Notes: generated from the sequence alone by a model not told the origin. Positions 8,254 through 17,933 are shown, numbered from the stretch's first letter. The stretch is 52,123 nucleotides of DNA from Sphaerotilus mobilis (GCF_004216565.1 NZ_SGWV01000001.1:1-52123); one strand, 5' to 3'. Numbers and translations: made by a program.

Positions 8254-10491
8254 ATGCCCGCCCCATCGACCCCGACCCCGTCGGAAGCACGGCTGGCCAG
8301 CGACCTGCTGGCGGTGGTGTTGCGCGTGTTCGAGTATGGCCCTTGCGCCGTCTGGATCTGCGATGCCGACGAGACCGTCGTGCATGCGACCGCCGCGAGC
8401 GCGCGGCTGCTGGGGCTGGCACCGGACGCAGCGCTCGGGCGTCGTCCCGAGGACGTGCTCGAAGGCCCGAGCGGCAACCTGACCCGCTGGGGCCTGCTGC
8501 GCCAGCGCGCCGACCAGGACGGTCAGGCCAGCGTCGACATGCTGCTGGGCACCGGCGACGACCAGGCCCTGTGGTGCCGCCTGACGCTTGAACGCCTGCC
8601 GGTCGACAGCGACCAGCCCGGCGCGCCCCGCTTGTCGGCGCTGGTGCTGCAGGACATCACCGACACCCGCATCCAGCAGGCCCTGCAGGCGCCCGTGCTG
8701 GACGCCATCGTGCACGAGCGCCCGCTGCACGAGCTGATGACGCTGGTCTGCCGGCAGGTCGAGACGCTGGCGCCGGACGTTGTCGCCACGGTGCTCCGCA
8801 TCGATGAGGACCAGTGCATCGACCCGCTCGCCGGCCCGAGCTTTCCGCCCGAGGTGGCGGCCTCCTACAAGGGCGTGCCCATCGGCCCGAGTGTGGGCTC
8901 TTGCGGCACTGCCGCCTGGCGCGGCAGCCCCGTGCTGGTGACCGACATCGCCAGCGATCCGCTGTGGGTCCAGTACCGCCACACCGTGCTGCCGCTGGGC
9001 TTCAAGGCCTGCTGGTCGAGCCCGATCAAGAACCACGCCCAGCGCGTGCTGGCGACCTTCGCCTTCTACTTCCGCCAGGCACGCGGCCCGTCGGATCTGC
9101 ACCGGCGGCTGGTCAGCACCTGCCTGGACCTGTGCACGCTGGCCTTCGAGCGCGAGCACACACGCGCCCACATCCATGCGCTGGCCTACTACGACGGCCT
9201 GACCGGTCTGCCCAACCGCCGCGAACTGCAACGGCTGGCTGACGAGGCGGTGCAGTCAGCCCTGCGCGAGCAACAGCCGCTGGCCCTGCTGTTCATCGAC
9301 CTGGACGACTTCAAGCTCATCAACGACAGCCAAGGCCACGGCGTCGGCGACAGCGTGCTGCGGCTGGTGGCCCAGCGGCTCGAACGCTCGGTCCGGCAAG
9401 ACGATCTGGTCGGCCGGCTCGCGGGCGACGAGTTCGTGGTCGTGCTCCCTGGCTGCGACGCCTACGCGGCCCGCGACATGGCAGAGCGCATCGCCGCCCG
9501 TCTGATCGATCCGCTGTCCGTGCCCAACCCGCCCGGCGCGGCTCTGACGCTGCATGCTGGGGCCAGCATCGGCCTGGCCATGCTGCCCGAGGACGGCGAG
9601 GACGTGGAGACCCTGCTGCGGCACGCCGACCTGGCGATGTACCAGGCCAAGGCCCTGGGACGCGGCCAGCTCGCCTTCTTCCATCGCACGCTGGACGAAC
9701 GCAACCGGGAGCGCATGCGCCTGGAGATCGATCTGCGCCGCGCCATCGGCGCGGGGGAACTGACGCTCGTGTACCAGCCGATCGTGCGGGCCAACCCGCA
9801 AGGCATCCTGGGCCTGCACAGCGTCGAGGCCCTGACACGCTGGCACCACCCGCAGCTCGGGCCGATCGAGCCGTCACGCTTCATCGCGCTGGCCGAGTCC
9901 AGCGGCTTGATCGGCGCGCTCTCGCGCTGGGCGGTCGACAGCGCCTGCGCCCAGATGGCGGCCTGGCGGCGCGCCGACGTGGCGGTGCCGCAGGTCGCGG
10001 TCAACCTGTCAGCCCGCGACTTCCAGGACCCGGGCCTGGTCGACTGGGTCTCGGCCACCCTGAGCCGCCATGGACTGCCCGGCGAATCCTTGACGCTGGA
10101 ACTGACCGAATCGGCCCTGCTGGACCGCCGCAACGACAACCCGCCCGAACTGGAAGCCCTGCGCGCACTGGGCGTGCGGCTGGCCCTGGACGACTTCGGC
10201 ACCGGCTATTCGAGCCTCAGCCACCTGCACCGCCTGCCGATCCAGCGCATCAAGCTCGACAAGAGTTTCGTGCACGACCTGGAAGGCGACGGCAACGCAC
10301 AGGTCCTGACCACCACGGTGCTGCGCATCGGCGAAAGCCTGGCGCTGGAGGTCGTCGCCGAGGGCGTCGAGACCGAGTTCCAGTCCCGCTTCCTGATCGA
10401 ACGCGGCTGCACGCTGCTGCAGGGCTACCTGCATGGTCGACCGATGCAGGCGCAGGCGCTGGCGGGGTGGATCAGGGACGTGCTGGGGTGA
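8254..10491 (+). CDS. PAS-GAF-GGDEF-EAL cyclic di-GMP signalling protein
   Basis: About 745 aa, with no transmembrane segment and so probably cytosolic. In order: a PAS-like sensor (about 25-140; VWICDADETVVHATAASARLLG), a GAF domain (about 155-300; GPSVGSCGTAAWRGSPVLVTDI), a diguanylate cyclase domain with AGDEF at 390-394, and a phosphodiesterase domain with EAL at 525-527 and DDFGTGYSS near 646. The first Gly of GGDEF is Ala; some AGDEF proteins are active, so the cyclase may still work. The EAL motifs look complete. ATG 8254 is chosen because the upstream frame to TTG 8113 or ATG 8116 (47 residues) looks non-coding. The 202 bases after ruvC hold only a GC hairpin (8064-8078) and no clear promoter. 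Confidence 0.9.
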   Translation: MPAPSTPTPSEARLASDLLAVVLRVFEYGPCAVWICDADETVVHATAASARLLGLAPDAALGRRPEDVLEGPSGNLTRWGLLRQRADQDGQASVDMLLGTGDDQALWCRLTLERLPVDSDQPGAPRLSALVLQDITDTRIQQALQAPVLDAIVHERPLHELMTLVCRQVETLAPDVVATVLRIDEDQCIDPLAGPSFPPEVAASYKGVPIGPSVGSCGTAAWRGSPVLVTDIASDPLWVQYRHTVLPLGFKACWSSPIKNHAQRVLATFAFYFRQARGPSDLHRRLVSTCLDLCTLAFEREHTRAHIHALAYYDGLTGLPNRRELQRLADEAVQSALREQQPLALLFIDLDDFKLINDSQGHGVGDSVLRLVAQRLERSVRQDDLVGRLAGDEFVVVLPGCDAYAARDMAERIAARLIDPLSVPNPPGAALTLHAGASIGLAMLPEDGEDVETLLRHADLAMYQAKALGRGQLAFFHRTLDERNRERMRLEIDLRRAIGAGELTLVYQPIVRANPQGILGLHSVEALTRWHHPQLGPIEPSRFIALAESSGLIGALSRWAVDSACAQMAAWRRADVAVPQVAVNLSARDFQDPGLVDWVSATLSRHGLPGESLTLELTESALLDRRNDNPPELEALRALGVRLALDDFGTGYSSLSHLHRLPIQRIKLDKSFVHDLEGDGNAQVLTTTVLRIGESLALEVVAEGVETEFQSRFLIERGCTLLQGYLHGRPMQAQALAGWIRDVLG

Positions 10492-10536
10492 GGTGACTGG
10501 CGGGGGGCGACCCGATCACCCGGTCACACGACGTGG

Positions 10537-10722
10537 CTACAACGCCAGCGTCAGCCGTTCCAACAGCAGCACGACCGCGCCGGCCAGGGCGGCCAGCACG
10601 GTCCACTTGATGATCAGCAGGCCGCGCTGGCGCCAGACCGTCTGGCCGGTGGCCATGTAGGCGGCGACGCAGGCGATGGCCGCGACCATCAGCAGCATGA
10701 AGACCAGGCGGATCACCAGCAT
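10537..10722 (-). CDS. Small hypothetical membrane protein downstream of lpxC
   Basis: A 61-aa protein with two strongly hydrophobic segments (about 3-26 and 38-57) separated by a short polar loop, TGQTVWRQRG. It starts 10 bases after the lpxC stop on the same strand and is likely co-transcribed with it. Not recognised. It could be a small envelope protein linked to lipid A synthesis or of unrelated function. Its coding nature is supported by the membrane pattern and the tight spacing rather than by homology. Confidence 0.6.
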   Translation of the reverse strand: MLVIRLVFMLLMVAAIACVAAYMATGQTVWRQRGLLIIKWTVLAALAGAVVLLLERLTLAL

Positions 10723-10732
10723 GGCGTCTTGC

Positions 10733-11668
10733 TCACCAGGCCGGCGCGAGTTCGGCCATGCCTTGCGGGGCGAGCTTCTCGTCCTCGAAGGTGACGACCT
10801 CCCAGGCGCTGGCGTCGGCCAGCAGCGCGCGCAGCAGCTGGTTGTTCAGCGCGTGGCCGCTCTTGAAGGCGACGTAGTGGGCCAGCAGCGGCATGCCGCA
10901 GAGGAAGAGGTCGCCGATGGCATCGAGGATCTTGTGCTTCACGAACTCGTCGTCGTAGCGCAGGCCGTCGCTGTTGAGCACGCGGTAGTCGTCGACCACG
11001 ATGGCGTTGTCCATCGAGCCGCCGAGCGTCAGGCCGCGCGAGCGCATCAGTTCGAGGTCCTTGGTGAAGCCGAAGGTGCGGGCCCGCGCGATGTCGCGCT
11101 TGTACAGGCCCGAGCCCATGTCGAAGACCACGCGCTGGCCGGTCTGGTCGACGGCGGGGTGGTCGAAGTCGATCTCGAAGGTCAGCTTGTAGCCGTGGTG
11201 CGGTTCGAGCCGCGCCCACATCGCGCGCTGGCCTTCGCCGACCTTGACCTCGATGGGCTTGCGCACGCGCAGGAAGCGCTTGGGCGCGTTCTGCAGCTCG
11301 ATGCCGGCGCTCTGCAGCAGGAAGACGAAGGACGCGGCCGAGCCGTCGAGGATGGGCACTTCCTCGGCCGTGATGTCGATGTAGAGGTTGTCCAGTCCGA
11401 GCCCGCAGCAGGCCGACATCAGGTGTTCGACCGTGTTGACCTTGGGGGCGCCGGGGTCGCCGCCGGGTGACAGCGTGGTGGCCATGCGGGCCTCGCAGAC
11501 GCCGTCGGCACGCACGGGGATGTCGACCGGTTGCGGCAGGTCGATGCGCCGGAACACGATGCCGGTGTCGGGGGGCGCTGGCCGCAGCGTCAGCTCGACC
11601 TTGCGGCCGCTGTGCAGGCCCACGCCAACGGCGCGGGTGAGCGACTTCAGGGTGCGTTGCTTGAGCAT
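10733..11668 (-). CDS. lpxC: UDP-3-O-acyl-N-acetylglucosamine deacetylase
   Basis: Zinc enzyme for the committed step of lipid A synthesis in the cytosol. 311 aa, the normal length. [21 protein letters not shown] is the classic N-terminus. Zinc ligands are visible: His82 in [10 protein letters not shown], His245 and Asp249 in HKILDAIGD; His272 in GHALNN is the catalytic histidine. It is the last classical gene of the dcw region but is separated from ftsZ by a terminator and has its own promoter. No ribosome site is seen before the ATG, and the -10 element ends only 6 bases away, which suggests a leaderless message. Confidence 0.97.
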   Translation of the reverse strand: MLKQRTLKSLTRAVGVGLHSGRKVELTLRPAPPDTGIVFRRIDLPQPVDIPVRADGVCEARMATTLSPGGDPGAPKVNTVEHLMSACCGLGLDNLYIDITAEEVPILDGSAASFVFLLQSAGIELQNAPKRFLRVRKPIEVKVGEGQRAMWARLEPHHGYKLTFEIDFDHPAVDQTGQRVVFDMGSGLYKRDIARARTFGFTKDLELMRSRGLTLGGSMDNAIVVDDYRVLNSDGLRYDDEFVKHKILDAIGDLFLCGMPLLAHYVAFKSGHALNNQLLRALLADASAWEVVTFEDEKLAPQGMAELAPAW

Positions 11669-11674
11669 GGCGCG

Positions 11675-11702
11675 ATTTTAGAAGTGCGATCCAGCATGGC
11701 AG
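11675..11702 (-). promoter_or_regulatory. Candidate lpxC promoter (CTGCCA - 16 - TAAAAT)
   Basis: On the minus strand, -35 CTGCCA (11702-11697) is followed after 16 bases by -10 TAAAAT (11680-11675), five of six matches to TATAAT. It lies between the ftsZ terminator and lpxC. A start about seven bases after the -10 would fall on the A of the lpxC ATG at 11668. Confidence 0.5.
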
Positions 11703-11742
11703 GGTCGACGACCGATGGCCTTTGCCCATCGTCGCGATGGCC

Positions 11743-11774
11743 AAAAACCCGGCGCGTGGGGCTCACGCGCCGGG
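11743..11774 (-). terminator. Rho-independent terminator after ftsZ
   Basis: A perfect 11-bp stem, CCCGGCGCGTG (11748-11758) with CACGCGCCGGG (11764-11774), and a 5-base loop. On the minus strand it is followed by TTTTT. It lies 29 bases beyond the ftsZ stop and should end the dcw transcript before lpxC. Confidence 0.85.
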
Positions 11775-11803
11775 ATCAAGGAGAACAACGGGATCGCTGC
11801 GGC

Positions 11804-13093
11804 TCAGTCGGCCTGCTTGCGCAGGAAGGCCGGGATCTCGATCTCGTCCATGCCGTTGCTGGCCAGCGCGTCGACCTTGGCGGCCGCCTGGGTGCGGTTG
11901 TTGCGCCAGACGCTGGGCACCACGAACTCGTTGCCGACGCCGACCGGCGAGGCCATCGCGCCCGCGCCCATGCCGCCCACCGCCGCACCATGCCCGGCCG
12001 CGCTGGCATGCAGCGCGTGCGCGCCGATGCTGGCCGGGGCCGCGACGGACTGGGTCAGCACGGGGATGTTGTCGGTGCCGGTGCGCTGCACCACGACCTG
12101 CGGCTGCTGCACGACCTGGATGGTCGGTGCGGCACGGCGGGTCGAGGCCAGGCCGGTGGCGATCACCGTGACACGCAGCGCGTCGCCCAGGCTCTCGTCG
12201 TAGGCGGTGCCGAAGATCACGTGGGCATCTTCCGCTGCGTAGCGGCGGATGGTGGTCATCGCGTTACGGCTCTCGGCCAGCTTGAAGGTCTGCTTGCTCG
12301 CGGCGATCAGCACCAGCACGCCGCGTGCACCGGACAGGTCGATGCCTTCGAGCAGCGGGCAGGCCACGGCGGCCTCGGCGGCCTTGGTGGCGCGGTCCGG
12401 ACCGCTGGCGGTCGCCGTGCCCATCATGGCCTTGCCAGGCTCGCTCATCACCGTCTTGACGTCCTCGAAGTCGACGTTGACCAGGCCGGGGATGTGGATG
12501 ATGTCGCTGATGCCGCCGACGGCGTTCTTGAGCACGTCATTGGCTTCGGCGAAGGCCTGTTCCTGGGTGACGTCGTCGCCCATGACTTCGAGCAGCTTCT
12601 CGTTGAGCACAACGATCAGGCTGTCGACGTTGGCCTCCAGCTCGGCCACGCCGTGGTCGGCCTGCTTCATGCGGCGGTTGCCCTCGAACTCGAAGGGCTT
12701 GGTGACCACGCCCACGGTCAGGATGCCCATCTCCTTGGCGATGCGCGCGATCACCGGTGCCGCGCCGGTGCCGGTGCCGCCGCCCATGCCGGCGGTGATG
12801 AAGACCATGTGCGCGCCGCCGAGCGACTCGCGGATGCGGTCCTGCGCCTCTTCGGCCGCCGCCTTGCCCTGGTCCGGACGCGAGCCCGCGCCCAGGCCGG
12901 TGTGGCCCAGCTGCAGCAGGCTGTGCGCCTGCGAGCGGTTCAACGCCTGCGCGTCGGTGTTGGCGCAGATGAACTCCACGCCCTGCACGCCCTGTCCGAT
13001 CATGTGGTCGACCGCGTTGCCGCCGCCGCCGCCCACGCCGATCACCTTGATCTGCGTGCCCATGTCGAATTCCTCGATCATTTCGATGCCCAT
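11804..13093 (-). CDS. ftsZ: Cell division GTPase FtsZ
   Basis: Tubulin-like GTPase that forms the Z ring. 429 aa. The GTP-binding tubulin signature GGGTGTG is at 104-110 in FITAGMGGGTGTGAAP; IKVIGVGGGGGNAVDHM lies near the N-terminus. The T7-loop region NVDFEDVKTVM and a variable linker (about 320-410, Ala/Gly/Val-rich) lead to the conserved C-terminal peptide EIEIPAFLRKQAD, which binds FtsA and ZipA-type partners. AAGGAG lies 6 bases before the ATG at 13093, fixing the start. Last gene of the dcw operon before a strong terminator; separated from ftsA by 274 bases. Confidence 0.98.
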   Translation of the reverse strand: MGIEMIEEFDMGTQIKVIGVGGGGGNAVDHMIGQGVQGVEFICANTDAQALNRSQAHSLLQLGHTGLGAGSRPDQGKAAAEEAQDRIRESLGGAHMVFITAGMGGGTGTGAAPVIARIAKEMGILTVGVVTKPFEFEGNRRMKQADHGVAELEANVDSLIVVLNEKLLEVMGDDVTQEQAFAEANDVLKNAVGGISDIIHIPGLVNVDFEDVKTVMSEPGKAMMGTATASGPDRATKAAEAAVACPLLEGIDLSGARGVLVLIAASKQTFKLAESRNAMTTIRRYAAEDAHVIFGTAYDESLGDALRVTVIATGLASTRRAAPTIQVVQQPQVVVQRTGTDNIPVLTQSVAAPASIGAHALHASAAGHGAAVGGMGAGAMASPVGVGNEFVVPSVWRNNRTQAAAKVDALASNGMDEIEIPAFLRKQAD

Positions 13094-13293
13094 GCCGCTC
13101 TCCTTGAACTTGCGTCGTTTGTCTGTGTGTCGTGGGTCTGCGTGAACCTGGCTGACTTCTTGTTGTCGTCCTGACCGGTGGCGTCCGCGACGCAGAACCT
13201 GCGCGGTCCACCGGGGCGACCGACCTGCCCGTGCAGGGGCGGTGCGCCTTGTGTGTGGGTCATGTCCATGTGACGGTGTCCTCCCCTCGCGCC

Positions 13294-13356
13294 GCTGTTG
13301 TGGCTGTCGTGGCCGGTATGGCTGAGGTGGCTGTGGTGGCTGTCGTGACTGTTGTC
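13294..13356 (-). repeat. Seven 9-bp imperfect tandem repeats between ftsA and ftsZ
   Basis: On the plus strand the unit is GCTGTNGTG, repeated seven times without a gap (GCTGTTGTG, GCTGTCGTG, GCCGGTATG, GCTGAGGTG, GCTGTGGTG, GCTGTCGTG, ACTGTTGTC). The repeat fills much of the 274-base ftsA-ftsZ spacer. On the minus strand it lies in a 34-codon Thr/Ala-rich frame (ATG at 13364, TGA ending at 13260) that begins three bases after the ftsA stop. I do not call this frame a gene, but it could be translated. Confidence 0.8.
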
Positions 13357-13367
13357 ATGCTCATCGC

Positions 13368-14594
13368 TCAGAAGCTCTTGAGGAACCAGTCGCGCGCCTT
13401 GCCGATCCAGCCGCCGGACGGGCTGGACTGCGACGCCCGGATGCCGCGCGCACGCGCCAGACGGGCCTCTTCGAGCAGGCCCATGACAGTGGCCGCACGC
13501 GGGTGGGCCACCATGTCGTAGAGCGCGCCGCCGTACAGCGGCACGCCCTTGCGCACCGGCTTGAGGAAGATGTCCTCGGCCAGCTCGACCATGCCGGGCA
13601 TGACGGCGCTGCCGCCGGTCAGCACGATGCCGCTGGAGAGCAGCTCCTCGCAGCCGCTCTCGCGGATGACCTGGTGGACCAGCGAGAAGATCTCCTCGAC
13701 CCGCGGCTCGATCACGCCGGCCAGCGCCTGGCGGCTCAACATGCGGGGTGGGCGGTCGCCCAGGCCGGGCACTTCGAGCTGCTCGGACGGATCGGCCAGC
13801 AGTTGCTTGGCCACACCGTGTTCGACCTTGATCTCCTCGGCGTCCTTGGTGGGCGTGCGCAGCGCCATCGCGATGTCGCTGGTGATCAGGTCGCCAGCGA
13901 TCGGGATGACGGCGGTGTGGCGCACCGCGCCGTCGGTGTAGATCGACACGTCGGTGGTGCCCGCGCCGATGTCGACCAGCGCGACGCCGAGGTCGCGCTC
14001 GTCGGGCGTCAGCACCGCCAGCGCCGAGGCGCTCGGGTTGAGCACCAGGTGGTCGACCTCCAGGCCACAGCGGCGCACGCACTTGACGATGTTCTCGGCC
14101 GCGCTCTGCGCGCCGGTGACGATGTGGACCTTGACCTCCAGCCGGCCACCGCTCATGCCCACCGGCTCGCGCACCTCGTGGCCGTCGATGACAAATTCCT
14201 GCGGCTCGACCAGCAGCAGCCGCAGGTCGCCAGGGATGTTGATGGCCTTGGCGGTCTCGACCACGCGGGCGACGTCGAAGGCGGTGACCTCCTTGTCGCG
14301 CACGATCACCATGCCGGTGGAGTTCTGCCCGCGCACATGGCTGCCGGTGATGCCGGTGTAGACGCGGCCGATGCGGCAGTCGGCCATCATCTCGGCCTCC
14401 TTGAGCGCCTGCTGGATGCTCTGCACCGTCGCATCGATGTTGACGACCACGCCGCGCTTGAGGCCGCTGGAGTTCGCCACCCCCAGGCCGGCCACGCGCA
14501 GCTCGCCGTCGTGCTGGACCTCGGCCACCACCGCCATCACCTTGGCGGTGCCGATGTCCAGTCCGACGATGAGGTCCTTGTATTCCTTGGCCAT
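13368..14594 (-). CDS. ftsA: Cell division protein FtsA
   Basis: Actin-like ATPase that tethers FtsZ to the membrane. 408 aa. Phosphate-1 loop IVGLDIGTAKVMAVV near residue 8, phosphate-2 region ALVDIGAGTTDVSIY, adenosine region GIVLTGGSAVMPGM. The C-terminal GWIGKARDWFLKSF is the amphipathic membrane-targeting helix. ATG at 14594 gives MAKEYKDLIVGLDIG and has AAGGAA about 4 bases upstream. ftsQ ends 19 bases before it. Confidence 0.97.
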   Translation of the reverse strand: MAKEYKDLIVGLDIGTAKVMAVVAEVQHDGELRVAGLGVANSSGLKRGVVVNIDATVQSIQQALKEAEMMADCRIGRVYTGITGSHVRGQNSTGMVIVRDKEVTAFDVARVVETAKAINIPGDLRLLLVEPQEFVIDGHEVREPVGMSGGRLEVKVHIVTGAQSAAENIVKCVRRCGLEVDHLVLNPSASALAVLTPDERDLGVALVDIGAGTTDVSIYTDGAVRHTAVIPIAGDLITSDIAMALRTPTKDAEEIKVEHGVAKQLLADPSEQLEVPGLGDRPPRMLSRQALAGVIEPRVEEIFSLVHQVIRESGCEELLSSGIVLTGGSAVMPGMVELAEDIFLKPVRKGVPLYGGALYDMVAHPRAATVMGLLEEARLARARGIRASQSSPSGGWIGKARDWFLKSF

Positions 14595-14613
14595 GTTCTT
14601 CCTTGTCCCTGCC

Positions 14614-15450
14614 TCAGCGGCGACGCGCGGCCGCAGCCGTCGCAGGTTCCTGGGTGCCCAGGCCGAGCAGCTGCAGCGCATAGCCGTCGCGGTGGCGCAG
14701 GTCGGCGTGCACGAGGGCGCGCTGCTCGAACTGCTGACTGACCTGGCGCACGCTGAGCGCGAAGCGGCGGGTGCGCTGCACCACCTCGTCAGGCTCGCCG
14801 CGACCGATCTCGATGACGGCGCTGGCCTTGTCCAGCGTGGCCTGCCAGCTGCCACCGTCGGACAGCGCCAGGCGGGCGATGCGCGCACCCAGCGGCGCAA
14901 ACTCGGGCGACAGGCGTTGCCACATGGCCCAGACCTGTGCGGCGCTGTCGGCATCCGGGCCGCGCAGCGTGGGCAGGCCGTCGTCGTCGAGGTCGCCCAG
15001 GTTGACGTCGAAGACCTCGCCGTGGCTGTTGACCAGATGCGGGTCGCCGGCCGGCCGTTCCCAGTAGGCCACCGGCACATGCTCCTCGAGCTTGACCACC
15101 AGCCGCTGCGGCCAGACCCGCCGGACCTGCGCATGGCGGACCCAGGGCAGTTCCTCGAAGGCCGCCTTGGCCTCACGCAGGTCCATGTCGAAGTAGCCGC
15201 CCTGGAGCTGCGGCAGCACCTGTTCGGTCAGGCTGCTGGCGCGGGTGTGCGCAACCGGGCCGACCAGCACGATCTCACGCAGCGCGAAGGCCGGCCGGTG
15301 CATCGCCCATGTGGCGAGGCTGACCAGCAGGGCCAGCAGCGCCACACCCAGCAGCAAGCCCGCACCCACGCGCATCAGCCGCACGTCGCCGGGCAGCGTC
15401 GCGGGGTCGATGGGGCGCTCGGGGCGCTGCAGGGTGGCGGTGGCGTTCAT
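14614..15450 (-). CDS. ftsQ: Cell division protein FtsQ (DivIB)
   Basis: Bitopic inner-membrane protein that links early and late divisome parts with FtsB and FtsL. 278 aa: a short cytoplasmic N-terminus, one transmembrane helix (about 27-50), a POTRA domain starting FALREIVLVGPVAHTRAS, and a periplasmic beta domain with KLEEHVPVAYWERP and ADLRHRDGYALQL. It ends in EPATAAAARRR, a short Ala/Arg tail. It follows ddlB by 24 bases. Confidence 0.93.
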   Translation of the reverse strand: MNATATLQRPERPIDPATLPGDVRLMRVGAGLLLGVALLALLVSLATWAMHRPAFALREIVLVGPVAHTRASSLTEQVLPQLQGGYFDMDLREAKAAFEELPWVRHAQVRRVWPQRLVVKLEEHVPVAYWERPAGDPHLVNSHGEVFDVNLGDLDDDGLPTLRGPDADSAAQVWAMWQRLSPEFAPLGARIARLALSDGGSWQATLDKASAVIEIGRGEPDEVVQRTRRFALSVRQVSQQFEQRALVHADLRHRDGYALQLLGLGTQEPATAAAARRR

Positions 15451-15474
15451 GGTGGGGATCGGGCCTGTGACGCG

Positions 15475-16524
15475 TCAGACGCCCGGCGCGGCGCTGGTCG
15501 CGGCAGCGGGCGGGTTGTCCAGCCGTGCGGTCGCGAGGATGTGCAGGCACAAGGTCTCGTAGTCCATGCCGGCCGCGCGGGCCGACATCGGCACCAGCGA
15601 ATGGCCGGTCATGCCCGGCGAGGTGTTCATCTCCAGCAGCAGCGGCTGACCATCGCCGTCACGCAGCATCAGGTCGGCGCGGCCCCAGCCACGGCAGCCC
15701 AGGCTGCGGTAGGCGGCCAGCGTCAGGCGCTGCACCTCGGCTTCCAGCGCCGGGTCCAGCCCGGCCGGGCAGAGGTACTGGACCTCGTCGGTGAAGTATT
15801 TGTTCTGGTAGTCGTAGCCAGCCGCTGGCGGCACGATGCGGATCACCGGCAGGGCGACCGCGTCGCGGCCCTCGCCCAGCACCGGGCAGGTCAGCTCGGC
15901 GCCGTCGATGAAGGCTTCGCACAGCACGTCGGCGTCGTAGCGCGCGGCCAGCGCCACGGCCTCCGGCATCTGCCATGGGCCCTGCACCTTGGTGACGCCG
16001 ATGGAGCTGCCTTCACGCGGCGGCTTGACGATCAGCGGCAGGCCCAGCGTGTCGACCACCGTCTGCAGGTGCGCGGCATCGACCTCATCGGGCGCCAGCC
16101 GGGCCCAGGCCGGCGTGGCCAGCCCTTCGGCCTGCCACAGGCGCTTGGTCATGACCTTGTCCATGGCGATGGCCGATGCCATGACGCCCGAGCCGGTGTA
16201 GGGGATGTGCAGCAGCTCCAGCGCGCCCTGCAGCGAGCCGTCCTCGCCGTGGCGGCCGTGCAGCGCGATGAAGCAGCGCGCATAACCATCACGCTTGAGC
16301 TCGATCAGCTCGCGCTCGGACGGGTCGAAGGCGTGCGCATCAACGCCGCGCGAACGCAGCGCCTGCAGCACGCCGCTGCCGCTCATCAGCGAGACCTCGC
16401 GCTCGGCCGAATCACCGCCCATCAGCACGGCAACCTTGCCCAGCGCCTTCACGTCAATGTGGGCGTCGATGCGGGCGACGATGGCGGTGTCGACGGGGCT
16501 CTTGATCACGTCACTCGTGTTCAT
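15475..16524 (-). CDS. ddlB: D-alanine--D-alanine ligase
   Basis: ATP-grasp enzyme that makes D-Ala-D-Ala for the peptidoglycan stem. 349 aa. Motifs: [71 protein letters not shown] and [16 protein letters not shown]. It has about 28 extra N-terminal residues before KVAVLMGG. The ATG overlaps the murC stop by 4 bases. Confidence 0.96.
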   Translation of the reverse strand: MNTSDVIKSPVDTAIVARIDAHIDVKALGKVAVLMGGDSAEREVSLMSGSGVLQALRSRGVDAHAFDPSERELIELKRDGYARCFIALHGRHGEDGSLQGALELLHIPYTGSGVMASAIAMDKVMTKRLWQAEGLATPAWARLAPDEVDAAHLQTVVDTLGLPLIVKPPREGSSIGVTKVQGPWQMPEAVALAARYDADVLCEAFIDGAELTCPVLGEGRDAVALPVIRIVPPAAGYDYQNKYFTDEVQYLCPAGLDPALEAEVQRLTLAAYRSLGCRGWGRADLMLRDGDGQPLLLEMNTSPGMTGHSLVPMSARAAGMDYETLCLHILATARLDNPPAAATSAAPGV

Positions 16525-17933
16525 GCACGCTCCTTCAGCAGCTCGACCACCCGGGCCGGCACGCCACCGATCGAGCCGGCACCCATGGCGATGACCACGT
16601 CGCCCGGGAGCGCCTGTTCGACGATGGCCTGGGGCAGCGTCGCGATGTCATCGACGAACAGCGGGTCGACCTTGCCGGCCACGCGCAGCGCGCGCGCCAG
16701 GCTGCGGCCGTCGGCGGCGACGATCGGTGCCTCGCCAGCGGCATAGACCTCGGTCAGCCAGATCGCGTCGGCCGTGCCCATGACCTTGACGAAGTCCTCG
16801 AAACAATCGCGGGTGCGGGTGTAGCGGTGCGGCTGGAAGGCCAGCACGAGTCGGCGGCCGGGGAAGGCTCCCCGCGCGGCCGAGACCACCGCGGCCATTT
16901 CGACCGGGTGATGACCGTAGTCGTCGATCAGCGTGAAGGTTCCGCCGCCGTGGCTGCTCGGCAGGTCGCCCCAGCGCTGGAAGCGCCGGCCCACGCCGCT
17001 GAACTGGGCCAGCGCGGCGACGATGGGCGCGTCGGGCAGTTCCAGCTCGGTGGCCACCGCGATGGTCGCCAGCGCGTTGCGCACGCTGTGTTCGCCGGGT
17101 AGGTTGAGGGTGATGGCCAGGTCGGGCAGCACGACCCCGTTGCGGCGCTGGCAGGTGAAGCGCATCTGCCCGCCGGGCAGCGCGACGACGTCAACCGCGC
17201 GCACCTGCACGTCCTCGCCCAGGCCATAGGTGATGACCGGCCGCGAGATCATCGGGATGATCGAGCGCACGCCCGGGTCGTCGCCGCACAGGACTGCCGC
17301 GCCGTAGAAGGGCATCTTGTGCAGGAAGTCGACGAAGGCCTGCTTGAGCCGGGCGAAGTCGTGCCCGTAGGTGTCCATGTGGTCGGCGTCGATGTTGGTG
17401 ACGACCGACAGCACCGGCAGCAGGTTCAGGAAGGACGCGTCGCTCTCGTCGGCCTCGACCACGATGTAGTCGCCCGAGCCCAGCGCCGAGTTGGCGCCGG
17501 CCGCATTGAGCTTGCCGCCGATGACGAAGGTCGGGTCCAGCCCGGCTTCGGCCAGCACGCTGGTGACCAGCGAGGTGGTGGTCGTCTTGCCGTGAGTGCC
17601 GGCAATCGCGATGCCCTGCTTCAGGCGCATCAGCTCGGCCAGCATGACGGCACGCGGCACCACCGGGATGCGGGCGGCACGGGCGGCGATGACCTCGGGG
17701 TTGTCGCCCTTCACCGCAGTCGACGTGACCACGGCCTGCGCACCGACCACATGGGCCGCGTCATGGCCGATGTGGATGCGGATGCCCAGCTCGGCCAGCC
17801 GGCGCGTGACCGACCCATCGGCCTGGTCCGAGCCCGACACCACATAGCCGAGGTTGTGCAGGATCTCGGCGATGCCGGACATGCCGGCGCCACCGACGCC
17901 CACGAAGTGGATGTGCTTGACGGCGTGTTTCAT
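16521..17933 (-). CDS. murC: UDP-N-acetylmuramate--L-alanine ligase
   Basis: First Mur ligase: adds L-Ala to UDP-MurNAc with ATP. 470 aa. N-terminal UDP-binding Rossmann motif [17 protein letters not shown] (9-25), P-loop GTHGKTTTT at 112-120, [23 protein letters not shown] and [13 protein letters not shown]. It is preceded by a 109-base spacer after murG that carries two palindromes, one of the few real gaps in the cluster. Confidence 0.97.
   Translation of the reverse strand: MKHAVKHIHFVGVGGAGMSGIAEILHNLGYVVSGSDQADGSVTRRLAELGIRIHIGHDAAHVVGAQAVVTSTAVKGDNPEVIAARAARIPVVPRAVMLAELMRLKQGIAIAGTHGKTTTTSLVTSVLAEAGLDPTFVIGGKLNAAGANSALGSGDYIVVEADESDASFLNLLPVLSVVTNIDADHMDTYGHDFARLKQAFVDFLHKMPFYGAAVLCGDDPGVRSIIPMISRPVITYGLGEDVQVRAVDVVALPGGQMRFTCQRRNGVVLPDLAITLNLPGEHSVRNALATIAVATELELPDAPIVAALAQFSGVGRRFQRWGDLPSSHGGGTFTLIDDYGHHPVEMAAVVSAARGAFPGRRLVLAFQPHRYTRTRDCFEDFVKVMGTADAIWLTEVYAAGEAPIVAADGRSLARALRVAGKVDPLFVDDIATLPQAIVEQALPGDVVIAMGAGSIGGVPARVVELLKERA

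Noticed and set aside
13503-14741. Long plus-strand reading frames opposite ftsA, ftsQ, murC, murE and ftsI (several of 300-700 codons)
   Set aside because: They are antisense shadows caused by high GC and biased third positions; they are rich in His, Gln, Arg and Asp, with no recognisable domain, while the opposite strand encodes clear proteins.
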